DNA of 64,000 nucleotides from VBDM01 sp049802235 (GTDB taxonomy: Bacteria > Pseudomonadota > Gammaproteobacteria > Burkholderiales > SG8-39): NCBI GenBank assembly GCA_049802235.1, contig JBARMB010000102.1:8403-72402 (forward strand), in the 5' to 3' direction. The position numbers were made by a program, and so were the translations under genes. Shown here in pieces: positions 17,253-26,378 of the stretch (position 1 is its first letter; each line of letters starts with the position of its first letter). The notes under the pieces were generated by a model. It was given only the letters and a program-made list of their open reading frames with translations, made no database searches and had not been told where the DNA came from.

Positions 17253-18638
17253 TCACTTCCCGCCTCTCGCAAGCATCGCCGGCACACTGCCGATCGAGCC
17301 GGCGCCCATCGTCACCACGACGTCGCCGGCGCGCGCGATCTTGCGGATCGCGGCGGGCATTGCGGCGATGCTCTCGACGAACACCGGCTCGGTCTTGCCG
17401 GCAACGCGAATGGCACGCGCAAGCGAACGCCCGTCCGCCGCCACGATCGGCATTTCCCCCGCCGGGTAGACTTCCGCGAGCAGCAGTGCATCGACTCCCG
17501 AGAGCACCCTGACAAAATCCTCGAACAGGTCGCGGGTGCGGGTATAGCGATGCGGCTGGAATGCGAGCACGATCCGGCGTCCGGGAAAGGCTCCGCGCGC
17601 GGCCGCGAGCGTCGCCTGCATCTCCGCCGGGTGATGGCCGTAGTCGTCCACCAGCGTGAAGCCGCCGCCGCCCTGGAGCGGGATCTCGCCGCAGCGCTGG
17701 AAGCGGCGCCCGACGCCGCGAAATTCCGCCAGCGCCTTGCGGATCGCCGCGTCGGCCACGCCCAGCTCCGTCGCCACCGCGATCGCAGCCAGCGCGTTCT
17801 GCACGTTGTGACTGCCCGGCAGATTGAGCGTGATATCGAGCGCAGTGGCGCCCTCGCGGATCGCCTTGAAGCGCATGCGCTCGCCGGCGATGATATCGGC
17901 GGCGCGCACCATCGCGTCCTCGCGCAGCCCGTAGGTCACCACCGGCTTGGAGATGAACGGCATGATCTCGCGCACGTTGGCGTCGTCCGAGCAGAGGATG
18001 GCGCTGCCGTAGAAGGGCAGGTTCTGCAGGAAGCCGACAAAGGCCTGCTTCAGCCGCGCAAAATCGTGCTGGTAGGTCTCCATATGGTCGGCGTCGATGT
18101 TGGTGACGACCGCGACCACCGGCTGCAGGTGAAGAAACGAGGCGTCCGACTCGTCGGCCTCGACGACGATGAATTCGCCGGCGCCGAGCCGCGCGTTGGA
18201 GGCGGCGCTGGTGAGGCGGCCGCCGATGACGAAAGTGGGATCGAGCCCGCCTTCGGCGAGCACGCTCGCGATCAGGCTCGTGGTGGTGGTCTTGCCGTGA
18301 GTGCCGGCCACGGCGATGCCCTGCTTGAAGCGCATCAGCTCCGCAAGCATCAGGGCGCGCGGCACCACCGGGATGCGGCGTGCGCGCGCGGCGACCACTT
18401 CGGGATTGTCCGGCTTTACCGCCGAGGACACGACCACCGCATCGGCGCTGACGACGTTCTGCGCTGAATGGCCCAGCACGACCTTCGCGCCGAGTCCAGC
18501 GAGCCGCTCGGTCGCGGCGTTCGCGGCGAGGTCCGAGCCGCTTACCTGGTAGCCCAGGTTGATCAGCACTTCGGCAATGCCGCTCATGCCGCTGCCGCCG
18601 ATGCCGACGAAATGAATGCGTTTGACCTTGTGCTTCAT
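17253..18638 (-). CDS. murC: UDP-N-acetylmuramate--L-alanine ligase
   Basis: MurC (461 residues) adds L-alanine to UDP-MurNAc. The N-terminal IHFVGIGGSGMSGIAEVL, P-loop AGTHGKTTTTSL and DDYGHHPAEM are typical. The ATG at 18638 overlaps the murG stop by 4 bases. It catalyses the first ligase step in this operon, before MurD, MurE and MurF, although it is encoded later. Confidence 0.97.
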   Translation of the reverse strand: MKHKVKRIHFVGIGGSGMSGIAEVLINLGYQVSGSDLAANAATERLAGLGAKVVLGHSAQNVVSADAVVVSSAVKPDNPEVVAARARRIPVVPRALMLAELMRFKQGIAVAGTHGKTTTTSLIASVLAEGGLDPTFVIGGRLTSAASNARLGAGEFIVVEADESDASFLHLQPVVAVVTNIDADHMETYQHDFARLKQAFVGFLQNLPFYGSAILCSDDANVREIMPFISKPVVTYGLREDAMVRAADIIAGERMRFKAIREGATALDITLNLPGSHNVQNALAAIAVATELGVADAAIRKALAEFRGVGRRFQRCGEIPLQGGGGFTLVDDYGHHPAEMQATLAAARGAFPGRRIVLAFQPHRYTRTRDLFEDFVRVLSGVDALLLAEVYPAGEMPIVAADGRSLARAIRVAGKTEPVFVESIAAMPAAIRKIARAGDVVVTMGAGSIGSVPAMLARGGK

Positions 18639-19696
18639 TGCGCCAGCTCCATGCAGACTCTTGCGACGGCTTCCGTCGCGTCGGGCCTGCCAAGCGATCG
18701 CGCGTGCTTTGCCATTTCGCACAAGCGCTCGCGCCCGAGTTCGCCGAGAAGTTGTGCCAGCCGCTCGGCGCCGAGTTCGCGCTGCGGCAACAGGATCGCA
18801 GCGCCGGCATCGGCAAGGAAACGCGCGTTGGCGGTCTGGTGATCGTCGACGGCGAGCGGGAACGGCACCAGCACGCTCGCCACGCCCACGACCGCGATCT
18901 CGGCCACGGTGATCGCGCCGGCCCGGCAGACGACGAGATCCGCATCGGCGTACGCCGCAGCCATGTCATCGATGAATGCGAGCGTCGTCGCCTCCACTCC
19001 CGCGGACGCATAGGCCTGTTGCAGTGCCTCGAGATGCTGCAGTCCGGACTGGTGCATCACCGACGGGCGCCGCTCCTTCGGCAGCAGCGCCAGCGCTCGG
19101 GGCACGGTGTCGTTCAAGACCCTGGCGCCGAGGCTGCCGCCGACGACGAGCAGACGAAGCAGCCCGGAGCGGGCGCGGTAGCGGCCCTCCGGCGCGGTTA
19201 TCGCCGCGATCTCCGGCCGCACCGGATTGCCGGTCAGCGTGGCGTTGCGCAACGCGCCTGGAAATGCGCACAGGACGCGGTCGGCAACTCCGGCAAGCAC
19301 CTTGTTGGCAAGCCCGGGAATCGAGTTCTGCTCGTGGATGACGAGCGGCCTTCCCAGGAGCGCCGCCATCATTCCTCCTGGAAATGACATGTAGCCACCC
19401 ATGCCGAGGACGACGTCGGGGCGGCGCGCGAAAATCGCACGCGCGCTTTGCCAGAAGGCGATCAGCAGCCTGAACGGCAGCGTGAGCATCGCCACCGGTC
19501 CCTTGCCGCGCAGCCCCGAGAAGCTGACCCAGGCCATGTCGTAGCCGCGCTGCGGCACGAGCGTGGCTTCCATTCCGCTGCGCGCGCCGAGCCACACGAC
19601 GCGCCAGCCGGCATCGCGCATGCGTCCGGCAACCGCCAACGCCGGAAAAATGTGCCCGCCGGTACCTCCGGCCATGATCATGATCGTGCGTGCCAT
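18635..19696 (-). CDS. murG: Undecaprenyldiphospho-muramoylpentapeptide GlcNAc-transferase
   Basis: MurG (353 residues) converts lipid I to lipid II at the inner membrane face. The GT-B fold begins MIMAGGTGGHIFPALAVA. VLGMGGYMSFPGG and VVGGSLGARVLND follow. VVCRAGAITVAEIA and PFPLAVDDHQTANARFL form the UDP-GlcNAc site. A dispersed repeat separates it from ftsW by 109 bp, while most other junctions in this cluster overlap. Confidence 0.97.
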   Translation of the reverse strand: MARTIMIMAGGTGGHIFPALAVAGRMRDAGWRVVWLGARSGMEATLVPQRGYDMAWVSFSGLRGKGPVAMLTLPFRLLIAFWQSARAIFARRPDVVLGMGGYMSFPGGMMAALLGRPLVIHEQNSIPGLANKVLAGVADRVLCAFPGALRNATLTGNPVRPEIAAITAPEGRYRARSGLLRLLVVGGSLGARVLNDTVPRALALLPKERRPSVMHQSGLQHLEALQQAYASAGVEATTLAFIDDMAAAYADADLVVCRAGAITVAEIAVVGVASVLVPFPLAVDDHQTANARFLADAGAAILLPQRELGAERLAQLLGELGRERLCEMAKHARSLGRPDATEAVARVCMELAQ

Positions 19697-19718
19697 GAAT
19701 CACGCTCCAAGAGCTTCA

Positions 19719-19792
19719 CCACGGAGAGCACAGAGAACACAGAGAACCTAGAGCAAACAACCCTGAAGCGAATTCCTCTGTGCTCTCTGTGG
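19719..19792. repeat. Dispersed inverted repeat between ftsW and murG
   Basis: The arms CCACGGAGAGCACAGAG (19719-19735) and CTCTGTGCTCTCTGTGG (19776-19792) are complementary with one mismatch, with a 40-bp loop. The CACGGAG/CACAGAG wording resembles intergenic repeats I have seen in other proteobacterial genomes. It interrupts an otherwise tightly packed operon. Confidence 0.75.
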
Positions 19793-19805
19793 TTCAAGGT
19801 TCTCA

Positions 19806-20990
19806 TCATGCCGGCGCCCCGCGCATCATCTGGCGCGATTCCCAATCGCTCCGGAGCAGAATCGCCAGCGCGATGCAGTTCGCCAAAATCCCGCTGCCGC
19901 CGAAGCTCATCAGGGGCAGCGTCAGGCCCTTGGTCGGGAGCACGCCCATGTTCACGCCCATGTTGATGAGCGTCTGCACCCCCAGCCACACCGCGATACC
20001 CTGTGCCACGAGCGCGGCGTACGGGCGCTCGAGCGCGACCGCCTGCCGGCCAATGGCGAACGCGCGCAGCACCAGCCACGAGAACAGCGCGATCACCGCC
20101 AGCACGCCGGCAAAGCCCAGCTCCTCGGCGATCACGGCGAGCAGAAAATCGGTGTGCGCCTCGGGCAGGTAGAGCAGCTTCTCCACGCTCGCGCCCAGGC
20201 CGACGCCCAACCACTCGCCGCGGCCGAACGCGATCAGCGCGTGCGAGAGCTGGTAGCCCTTGCCGTAGGCGTCGGACCACGGATCCATGAAGCCGAAGAT
20301 GCGCTGCATGCGGTAGGGAGAGGACAGCACCAGTCCGACGAAACCGACCGCGAGCATCACCAGCAAACCGGCGAACCATTTGCCGTTCATGCCGCCGAGG
20401 AAGAGGATGGCGGTGGCGATCGCCGCGATGACCACGAAGGCGCCAAAATCCGGCTCGCGCAGCAGCAGCCACCCGACCACGAGCATCACCGCGAGCATGG
20501 GCAGGAGGCCGCGCCTGAAGCTGTGCATCAGGGCTGATTTGCGCACGGCGTAGTCGGCGGCATAGAGCACGGCGAACAGCTTCATGAACTCGGAAGGCTG
20601 CAGATTGACCACCGCGAGCGAGAGCCAGCGACGCGCGCCGTTGACCTCGCGGCCCATGCCCGGAACGAGCACCAGCACAAGCAGCCCCGCGCCGAGCAGA
20701 AACAGCCACGGCGCGGCCTGCTGCCACAGCCGCATCGGCACCTGAAACGCGAGCATCCCGGCCACCACGCCGGCAGCGACGAACAGCGCCTGCCGCAGCA
20801 GGAAATACGCGGGCCTGCCGCCGGTGAACTTGCTCACTTCGGCGAGCGCAATCGAAGCGGAATACACCATCACCAGACCGAAGACGAGCAGCAGCAGCGC
20901 CGCCCACAGCAGGCCGCCGTCGTACTCGGCTGCCGGAGCGCGGCCGGGACTAGTGCGTCTGAGCACGGGAAAGTCTTTCCACGGCGGCAT
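19806..20990 (-). CDS. ftsW: Peptidoglycan glycosyltransferase FtsW
   Basis: FtsW (394 residues) is the SEDS-family glycan polymerase of the divisome, working with FtsI. About ten membrane helices are visible. The family features ARRWLSLAVVNLQPSEFMKL and GLTLPLMSFGGSGILANC are present. The ATG at 20990 overlaps murD by 41 bp; a GTG at 20966 would shorten the overlap and cannot be excluded. Confidence 0.96.
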   Translation of the reverse strand: MPPWKDFPVLRRTSPGRAPAAEYDGGLLWAALLLLVFGLVMVYSASIALAEVSKFTGGRPAYFLLRQALFVAAGVVAGMLAFQVPMRLWQQAAPWLFLLGAGLLVLVLVPGMGREVNGARRWLSLAVVNLQPSEFMKLFAVLYAADYAVRKSALMHSFRRGLLPMLAVMLVVGWLLLREPDFGAFVVIAAIATAILFLGGMNGKWFAGLLVMLAVGFVGLVLSSPYRMQRIFGFMDPWSDAYGKGYQLSHALIAFGRGEWLGVGLGASVEKLLYLPEAHTDFLLAVIAEELGFAGVLAVIALFSWLVLRAFAIGRQAVALERPYAALVAQGIAVWLGVQTLINMGVNMGVLPTKGLTLPLMSFGGSGILANCIALAILLRSDWESRQMMRGAPA

Positions 20991-22338
20991 GGAACATCTC
21001 GCCGCGATGCTTGTAATTGCGGAACATGTCGAAACTGGCGCAGGCCGGCGACAGCAGCACGACGTCCCCCGGCTGCGATTGCGCGGCGCTGATCGCCACG
21101 GCTTCCTCCATGGACGCCGCGCGGCGTACCGGCACGCCGGCGCCGGCGATGGCGGCCTCGATCAGCGGCGCGTCGCGGCCGATCAGCACCACGCAGCGCG
21201 CCGCCTGCGCCACCGCAGTTTTCAGCGGCGAAAAATCCTGCCCCTTGCCCTCGCCGCCGGCGATCAGCACGACCCTGACGCTGCCGCGCGCGAGCCCGGC
21301 AAGAGCCGCGACCGTCGAGCCGACATTGGTGCCTTTGGAGTCGTCGTACCAGCGCACCCCGCGGAACTCGGCGACCGGCTCGACGCGGTGCGGCAGCCCG
21401 CGAAAATCGCGCAGCGCGGCGATCATCGGCTCCGGTTGCAGGCCGAGCACGCGGCACAGCGCCAGCGCCGCGAGCGCATTGGCGGCGTTGTGCAGGCCGG
21501 CGAGCTTCATGTCCCTGGCGGCGAGCAGCGGCATTGCGCCCTGCGCGAGCCACGGCTCTCCGCCGCGTTCGACGAGACCCCAGTCATCGGGGCGCTGCGG
21601 GGCGCCGAGACCGAACGTAATCGTCGTGCGGCCCGGCCGCGCCATCGCGAGACTGCGCGGATCATCCCGGTTCAGCACTAGGGCGCCTTCGCCCTGAAAA
21701 ATCCGCGCCTTCGCCGCGGCGTAGTCGTCCATGCCGCGGTAGCGGTCCAGATGGTCCTCGGTGAGGTTCAGCACCGTCGCCGCATCGGGGTCGAGCGTAT
21801 GCGTGGTCTCGAGCTGGAAACTGGAGAGCTCGAGCACCCACAGGGGCGGCGAACGCTTCTCGTCCTCGCAGCGCATCAGCGCATCGAGCGCCGCCGGGCC
21901 GATGTTTCCCGCTACTTCGCAATCGGCCCCCGCCGCCCTCGCCATGGCGCCGGCAAGTGCGGTCGCCGTGCTCTTGCCGTTGGTGCCGGTGACGGCAAGG
22001 ATGCGCGGCCGGCCGTTGCCGCGGACGCCCTGCGCAAAAAGTTCGATATCGCCGACCGCCTGCACGCCGGCGGCGATCGCACGCTGCACGCCGGGTTCGG
22101 CAAGCGGCACGCCGGGGCTGATGGCGATCAGATCGATTCCGGCAAAGCTTTCGTCGCGATATGCGCCGCGGTGCACGTCGATACCGGGGAGCGTGCGCCG
22201 AAGCTCGTCCAGCCGCGGCGGCGCGGCGCGCGTGTCGGCCACGCGCACGGCTGCGCCCCGGCGGGTCAGCCATTTCGCCATCGACAAGCCCGTATCACCC
22301 AAACCGAGCACCAGCACCTTTCTGCCCGCGAAATTCAC
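20950..22338 (-). CDS. murD: UDP-N-acetylmuramoylalanine--D-glutamate ligase
   Basis: MurD (462 residues) adds D-glutamate to UDP-MurNAc-L-Ala. The N-terminal fold KVLVLGLGDTGLSMAKWL, P-loop VTGTNGKSTATAL, LNLTEDHLDRY and WYDDSKGTNVGS are clear. The GTG at 22338 overlaps the mraY stop (GTGA) and gives the normal N-terminus MNFAGRKVLVLGLG. Confidence 0.97.
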   Translation of the reverse strand: MNFAGRKVLVLGLGDTGLSMAKWLTRRGAAVRVADTRAAPPRLDELRRTLPGIDVHRGAYRDESFAGIDLIAISPGVPLAEPGVQRAIAAGVQAVGDIELFAQGVRGNGRPRILAVTGTNGKSTATALAGAMARAAGADCEVAGNIGPAALDALMRCEDEKRSPPLWVLELSSFQLETTHTLDPDAATVLNLTEDHLDRYRGMDDYAAAKARIFQGEGALVLNRDDPRSLAMARPGRTTITFGLGAPQRPDDWGLVERGGEPWLAQGAMPLLAARDMKLAGLHNAANALAALALCRVLGLQPEPMIAALRDFRGLPHRVEPVAEFRGVRWYDDSKGTNVGSTVAALAGLARGSVRVVLIAGGEGKGQDFSPLKTAVAQAARCVVLIGRDAPLIEAAIAGAGVPVRRAASMEEAVAISAAQSQPGDVVLLSPACASFDMFRNYKHRGEMFHAAVERLSRAQTH

Positions 22339-23489
22339 CGCAGCTTCAATGTCGATAATCCGAACAGCACCAGTATCATGGTGATGATCCAGAACCTCAC
22401 CACCACCTGCGACTCCTTCCAGCCCGACAGCTCGTAATGGTGATGCAACGGCGCCATGCGGAAAACGCGCCGGCCGCCGCTCCACTTGAAATAGAGAACC
22501 TGGATCATCACCGACAGCGTTTCGGCGACGAACACGCCGCCCATGATGAAAAGCACGATCTCCTGCCGTACGATCACGGCGACGGTGCCGAGCGCCGCGC
22601 CGAGCGAAAGCGCTCCCACGTCCCCCATGAACACCTCCGCCGGATAGGCGTTGAACCAGAGAAAACCGAGGCCTGCACCGGCAAGCGCGGCGCAGAACAC
22701 GGTCAGCTCGCCCGCGCCTGGGATATACGGAAACAGCAGGTATTTCGAGTACACGGCGTTGCCCACGACGTAGGCAAAGATGCCGAGCGCGCCGCCTACC
22801 ATTACCGCGGGCATGATGGCAAGGCCGTCGAGGCCGTCGGTGAGGTTGACCGCGTTCGAGGTGCCGACGATGACGAAGTACGTGAGCACGATGAATCCCC
22901 ATATCCCGAGCGGATAGGCGATGTTCTTGAAGAACGGGACGATCAGGTCGGCTTTCGGCGGCAGGTTCATCTCCAGGCCGCTCCGCGCCCAGGCCATGAA
23001 CAGCTCCAGGATCTTGGCGTTGGTCGGCACCGATACCGCGAAGGCGAGGTACACCGCGGCGGCGAGGCCGAGCAGCGACTGCCAGAAGAACTTCGATTTC
23101 ACCGAAAGCCCCTTGGGATGGCGCTGCACCACCTTGCGGTAATCGTCGACCCAGCCGATCGCGCCGAAGCCGAAGGTCACCACCAGCACGATCCAGACGA
23201 AGCGATTGGAAAGATCTCCCCACAGCAGCGTGGTGATCAGGATCGACAACAGCACCAGTGCGCCTCCCATGGTCGGCGTGCCGGCCTTGGTAAGGTGCGA
23301 CTTCGGTCCATCGTCGCGCACCGCCTGGCCGATCTTGTAGGCGGTGAGCTTGCGGATCACCAGCGGCCCGGCAAGCAGTGAAATCGCGAGGGCCGTCAGC
23401 GTCGCCAGCACCGCGCGCAGCGTGATGTACTGGAACACGTTGAAGGCGCGCACGTCCTGCGCGATCCACTGGGTGAGGGAGAGCAGCAT
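22335..23489 (-). CDS. mraY: Phospho-N-acetylmuramoyl-pentapeptide transferase
   Basis: MraY (384 residues) makes lipid I from UDP-MurNAc-pentapeptide and undecaprenyl phosphate in the inner membrane. About ten helices are present. Marker loops include TPTMGGAL, GWVDDYRKV, NLTDGLDGLA and the histidine motif APLHHHYELSGW. The ATG at 23489 shares one base with the murF stop (TGATG). Confidence 0.98.
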   Translation of the reverse strand: MLLSLTQWIAQDVRAFNVFQYITLRAVLATLTALAISLLAGPLVIRKLTAYKIGQAVRDDGPKSHLTKAGTPTMGGALVLLSILITTLLWGDLSNRFVWIVLVVTFGFGAIGWVDDYRKVVQRHPKGLSVKSKFFWQSLLGLAAAVYLAFAVSVPTNAKILELFMAWARSGLEMNLPPKADLIVPFFKNIAYPLGIWGFIVLTYFVIVGTSNAVNLTDGLDGLAIMPAVMVGGALGIFAYVVGNAVYSKYLLFPYIPGAGELTVFCAALAGAGLGFLWFNAYPAEVFMGDVGALSLGAALGTVAVIVRQEIVLFIMGGVFVAETLSVMIQVLYFKWSGGRRVFRMAPLHHHYELSGWKESQVVVRFWIITMILVLFGLSTLKLR

Positions 23490-24868
23490 CAGTGGCCCCC
23501 TTCCGCCGGCGCCTCGTCGGTCAATGCCTGCACCACGCGTTCCATGCGCATGAAGCGCGAACCTTTCACCAGCGCGGTCGTTTGCGGCCCGAGCTCGTCC
23601 CGTGCTGCCGCGATGAGCTCCTCGATCGCGGCGAAATGCCGCGCGCCCTCGCCGAACGCGCTTGCAGCATGACGGCACAGCTCGCCTGTCACGAGCAGCC
23701 TCTCGATGCCGCGCTGCCTCGCGTAGCGGCCGATCTCCTGGTGAAACTCCGCGCCGCGCCCGCCCAGTTCTCCCATGTCGCCAAGCACCAGCAGCTTCCT
23801 GCCCGCGGCGGCCGCAAGCACGTCGATCGCCGCGCGCACAGAATCCGGGTTGGCGTTGTAGCTGTCGTCGATCACGACGGCGCCGGAGGGCATCGTCTTT
23901 GTCTGCAAACGGCCCTTGACCGCGCGGAATGCGGCAAGACCGTGCGCCACCGCATCGAGCCCCGTTCCCGCCGCAGTCGCGGCGGCGGCGGCAGCCACGG
24001 CGTTCAACACGTTGTGACGGCCGTCGATGTGCAATTCCACCCGGGTGCTGCCCTCGGGCGCGCGCAGCTCGATCTCGCTTCCAAGCCGGGTGGGGATGTA
24101 GCGGGCGCTTACCTGCGCCGGCTTGTCGATGCCGAAATCCCGCACGCGCCTGCCGGCGACGAGGCCGCGCCAGTAAGGAGCGAACTCGTCGTCGGCGTTG
24201 ATCACCGCAACCCCGGCGGCGGGGAGCGCAGTGAACACTGCGCCGTGCTCGCGCGCCACGTCGGCGACGCTCTGCATGAATTCCTGGTGCTCGCGCTGGG
24301 CGTTGTTGACCAGGGCTACCGTCGGCGCGGCAATGCCGGCGAGACAGGCGGTCTCGCCCGGATGGTTCATTCCCAGCTCGATCACCGCGGCGCGGTGCCC
24401 GCTGCGCAACCGCAGCAGAGTCAGGGGCAGCCCGATGTCGTTGTTGAGATTGCCTTCCGTCGCGAGCGCGTGCGCCTCGCCATGATGCGCACGCAGGATC
24501 GCGGCGATCATTTCCTTGACGGTGGTCTTTCCATTCGAGCCGGTGACCGCGATGAGCGGAATGTCGAAGCGGCGGCGCCAGTGCGCGGCGAGCTTGCCGA
24601 GCGCGGAGCGCGTATTCTCGACCACGAGAAACGGAATTTCCGGGTCTCGATTCCAGGCTCGAGATGTCTCGTCCACCATCGCCGCGACTGCACCCCGTCC
24701 GCGCGCGGCGCCGATGAACGCGTGGCCATCGAAGCGCTCGCCGCGAAGCGCGACGAAGAGCGCGCCGGCGGCGAGCGTACGGCTGTCACTCGCCACCGAG
24801 GAAAAGCGCGCGTCGGCGCCGTGGGAACGCGCGCCGATCGCGTTGGCGGCTTCGGCAAGGCTCATCAT
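23489..24868 (-). CDS. murF: UDP-N-acetylmuramoyl-tripeptide--D-alanyl-D-alanine ligase
   Basis: MurF (459 residues) adds D-Ala-D-Ala to the tripeptide. It shows AVTGSNGKTTVKEMIAAIL, NLNNDIGLPLTLL, ELGMNHPGE and IDDSYNANPDSV. The ATG at 24868 overlaps the murE stop by 4 bases. The position next to murE is the usual one. Confidence 0.97.
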   Translation of the reverse strand: MMSLAEAANAIGARSHGADARFSSVASDSRTLAAGALFVALRGERFDGHAFIGAARGRGAVAAMVDETSRAWNRDPEIPFLVVENTRSALGKLAAHWRRRFDIPLIAVTGSNGKTTVKEMIAAILRAHHGEAHALATEGNLNNDIGLPLTLLRLRSGHRAAVIELGMNHPGETACLAGIAAPTVALVNNAQREHQEFMQSVADVAREHGAVFTALPAAGVAVINADDEFAPYWRGLVAGRRVRDFGIDKPAQVSARYIPTRLGSEIELRAPEGSTRVELHIDGRHNVLNAVAAAAAATAAGTGLDAVAHGLAAFRAVKGRLQTKTMPSGAVVIDDSYNANPDSVRAAIDVLAAAAGRKLLVLGDMGELGGRGAEFHQEIGRYARQRGIERLLVTGELCRHAASAFGEGARHFAAIEELIAAARDELGPQTTALVKGSRFMRMERVVQALTDEAPAEGGH

Positions 24869-26376
24869 CCGCCCCAGCCTTTCAGCGCCCGCTCGGCTTC
24901 GAGCACGTCGGAGAACGGGATTTTTCGACCCGCGATCTCCTGGCTGATTTCGTGACCCTTGCCGGCGAGCAACACCACGTCGCCGGCGCTCGCCTTGGCG
25001 ATGGCGCGAGCGATCGCGGCAGCGCGATCTTCAATCACTTCGTGCGCAACGGGAATTGCCGCAGTGATCTCAGCGATGATCGCGGCAGGCTCCTCGCCGC
25101 GCGGGTTGTCGCTGGTCACGAAGATGGCGTCGGCATGGCGCGAGGCAACCGCGCCCATCAGCGGCCGTTTGCCGCGGTCGCGCTCGCCGCCGCAGCCAAA
25201 CACGGCGACGAGGCGCCCGCCGCCCGCTTTCGCCACGTCCTTCAGCGCCGCGAGCGTCTGCTCGAGCGCATCCGGCGTATGCGCGAAATCGATCACGACA
25301 AGCGGCTTTCCCGCGCCGCCCAGCCGCTGCATGCGCCCGATGACCGGATCGAGCCGGGAGAGCGCCGCCGTGGCGCGCTCGAACGGAACGCCCGAGACCA
25401 GCATCGTCCCGAGCACACCGAGCAGATTGGAAACGTTGAAGCGCCCAAGCAGGGGGCTTTCCACGCGCGCCTCGCCCCAGGAGCTCTTCACCGTGAAGGC
25501 GATTCCTTTCGCCGACACGTCGATCGCGTGCGCCTCGAGGAAACGCTCCAGCCCGGCGCGCGCCGCCACGCCATCGAAGCAGCTGTAGCCGGCGCGCTTG
25601 ACGCCGCCCCCGGCGAGCATGCGGGCGACGTGCACGCCCTGGACGTCGTCGAGATTGAGCACGGCGTGCTTCAGGCCGGGGGTCTCGAACAGACGCTGCT
25701 TGGCGCGCGCATAGTTCTCCAGGTCGCCGTGGTAGTCCAGATGGTCGCGCGAGAGGTTGGTGAACAGCGCAGCGCCGAAGACGACGCCGTTGACGCGCCC
25801 CTGGTCGAGACCGATAGAGGTGACCTCCATCACCACGCCCTGCGCGCCTGCGGCGAGAAGCTGCGCCAGCGAGCGGTGCAGCAGGACGGCGTCCGGCGTG
25901 GTGTTGACGCCGGTGTCGAACTTGCCGGCCTCTTCATGCCCCGGCAGTGCCGGGAAGCCGACGCCGAGCGTGCCGATGACCGCGGTGCGCGCGCCACAGG
26001 CACCGCAGGCCTGGGCGATCCACTGGCTGCAGGAAGTCTTGCCGTTGGTGCCGGTGACGCCGATGGTCCAGAGTTTTTCGGAGGGCCGGCCGTAGACCTC
26101 GTGCGCAAGATACCCGGCGAGTCCGCGCAAGTTCTCGACTCCCATGTTCGGCAGCCGCAAGGCGCTGTCCCATTCGAAGCCCGTGCGCTCCCACAGCACT
26201 GCGGCCGCGCCCCCGGCGACGGCTTCGCCGACGAAGGCGCGTCCGTCCCGCTTCGACCCCGGGCAGGCGAGGAACACTTCGCCCGGGCGCAGCTTGCGGC
26301 TGTCGGTGGCGAGTCCGGTCACGCGCACTCCTTGCGCTTCCAGGCGCCGCAGGATGTCTTCGACTTGGTCAGGCAC
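24865..26376 (-). CDS. murE: UDP-MurNAc-L-Ala-D-Glu--meso-diaminopimelate ligase
   Basis: MurE (503 residues) adds the third stem-peptide residue. The P-loop is GVTGTNGKTSCSQW, and the motif SDNPRGEEP is the DNPR signature for meso-diaminopimelate rather than lysine, as expected for a Gram-negative. The start is a GTG at 26376, two bases after the ftsI stop codon. Confidence 0.97.
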   Translation of the reverse strand: MPDQVEDILRRLEAQGVRVTGLATDSRKLRPGEVFLACPGSKRDGRAFVGEAVAGGAAAVLWERTGFEWDSALRLPNMGVENLRGLAGYLAHEVYGRPSEKLWTIGVTGTNGKTSCSQWIAQACGACGARTAVIGTLGVGFPALPGHEEAGKFDTGVNTTPDAVLLHRSLAQLLAAGAQGVVMEVTSIGLDQGRVNGVVFGAALFTNLSRDHLDYHGDLENYARAKQRLFETPGLKHAVLNLDDVQGVHVARMLAGGGVKRAGYSCFDGVAARAGLERFLEAHAIDVSAKGIAFTVKSSWGEARVESPLLGRFNVSNLLGVLGTMLVSGVPFERATAALSRLDPVIGRMQRLGGAGKPLVVIDFAHTPDALEQTLAALKDVAKAGGGRLVAVFGCGGERDRGKRPLMGAVASRHADAIFVTSDNPRGEEPAAIIAEITAAIPVAHEVIEDRAAAIARAIAKASAGDVVLLAGKGHEISQEIAGRKIPFSDVLEAERALKGWGG

Positions 26377-26378
26377 AC

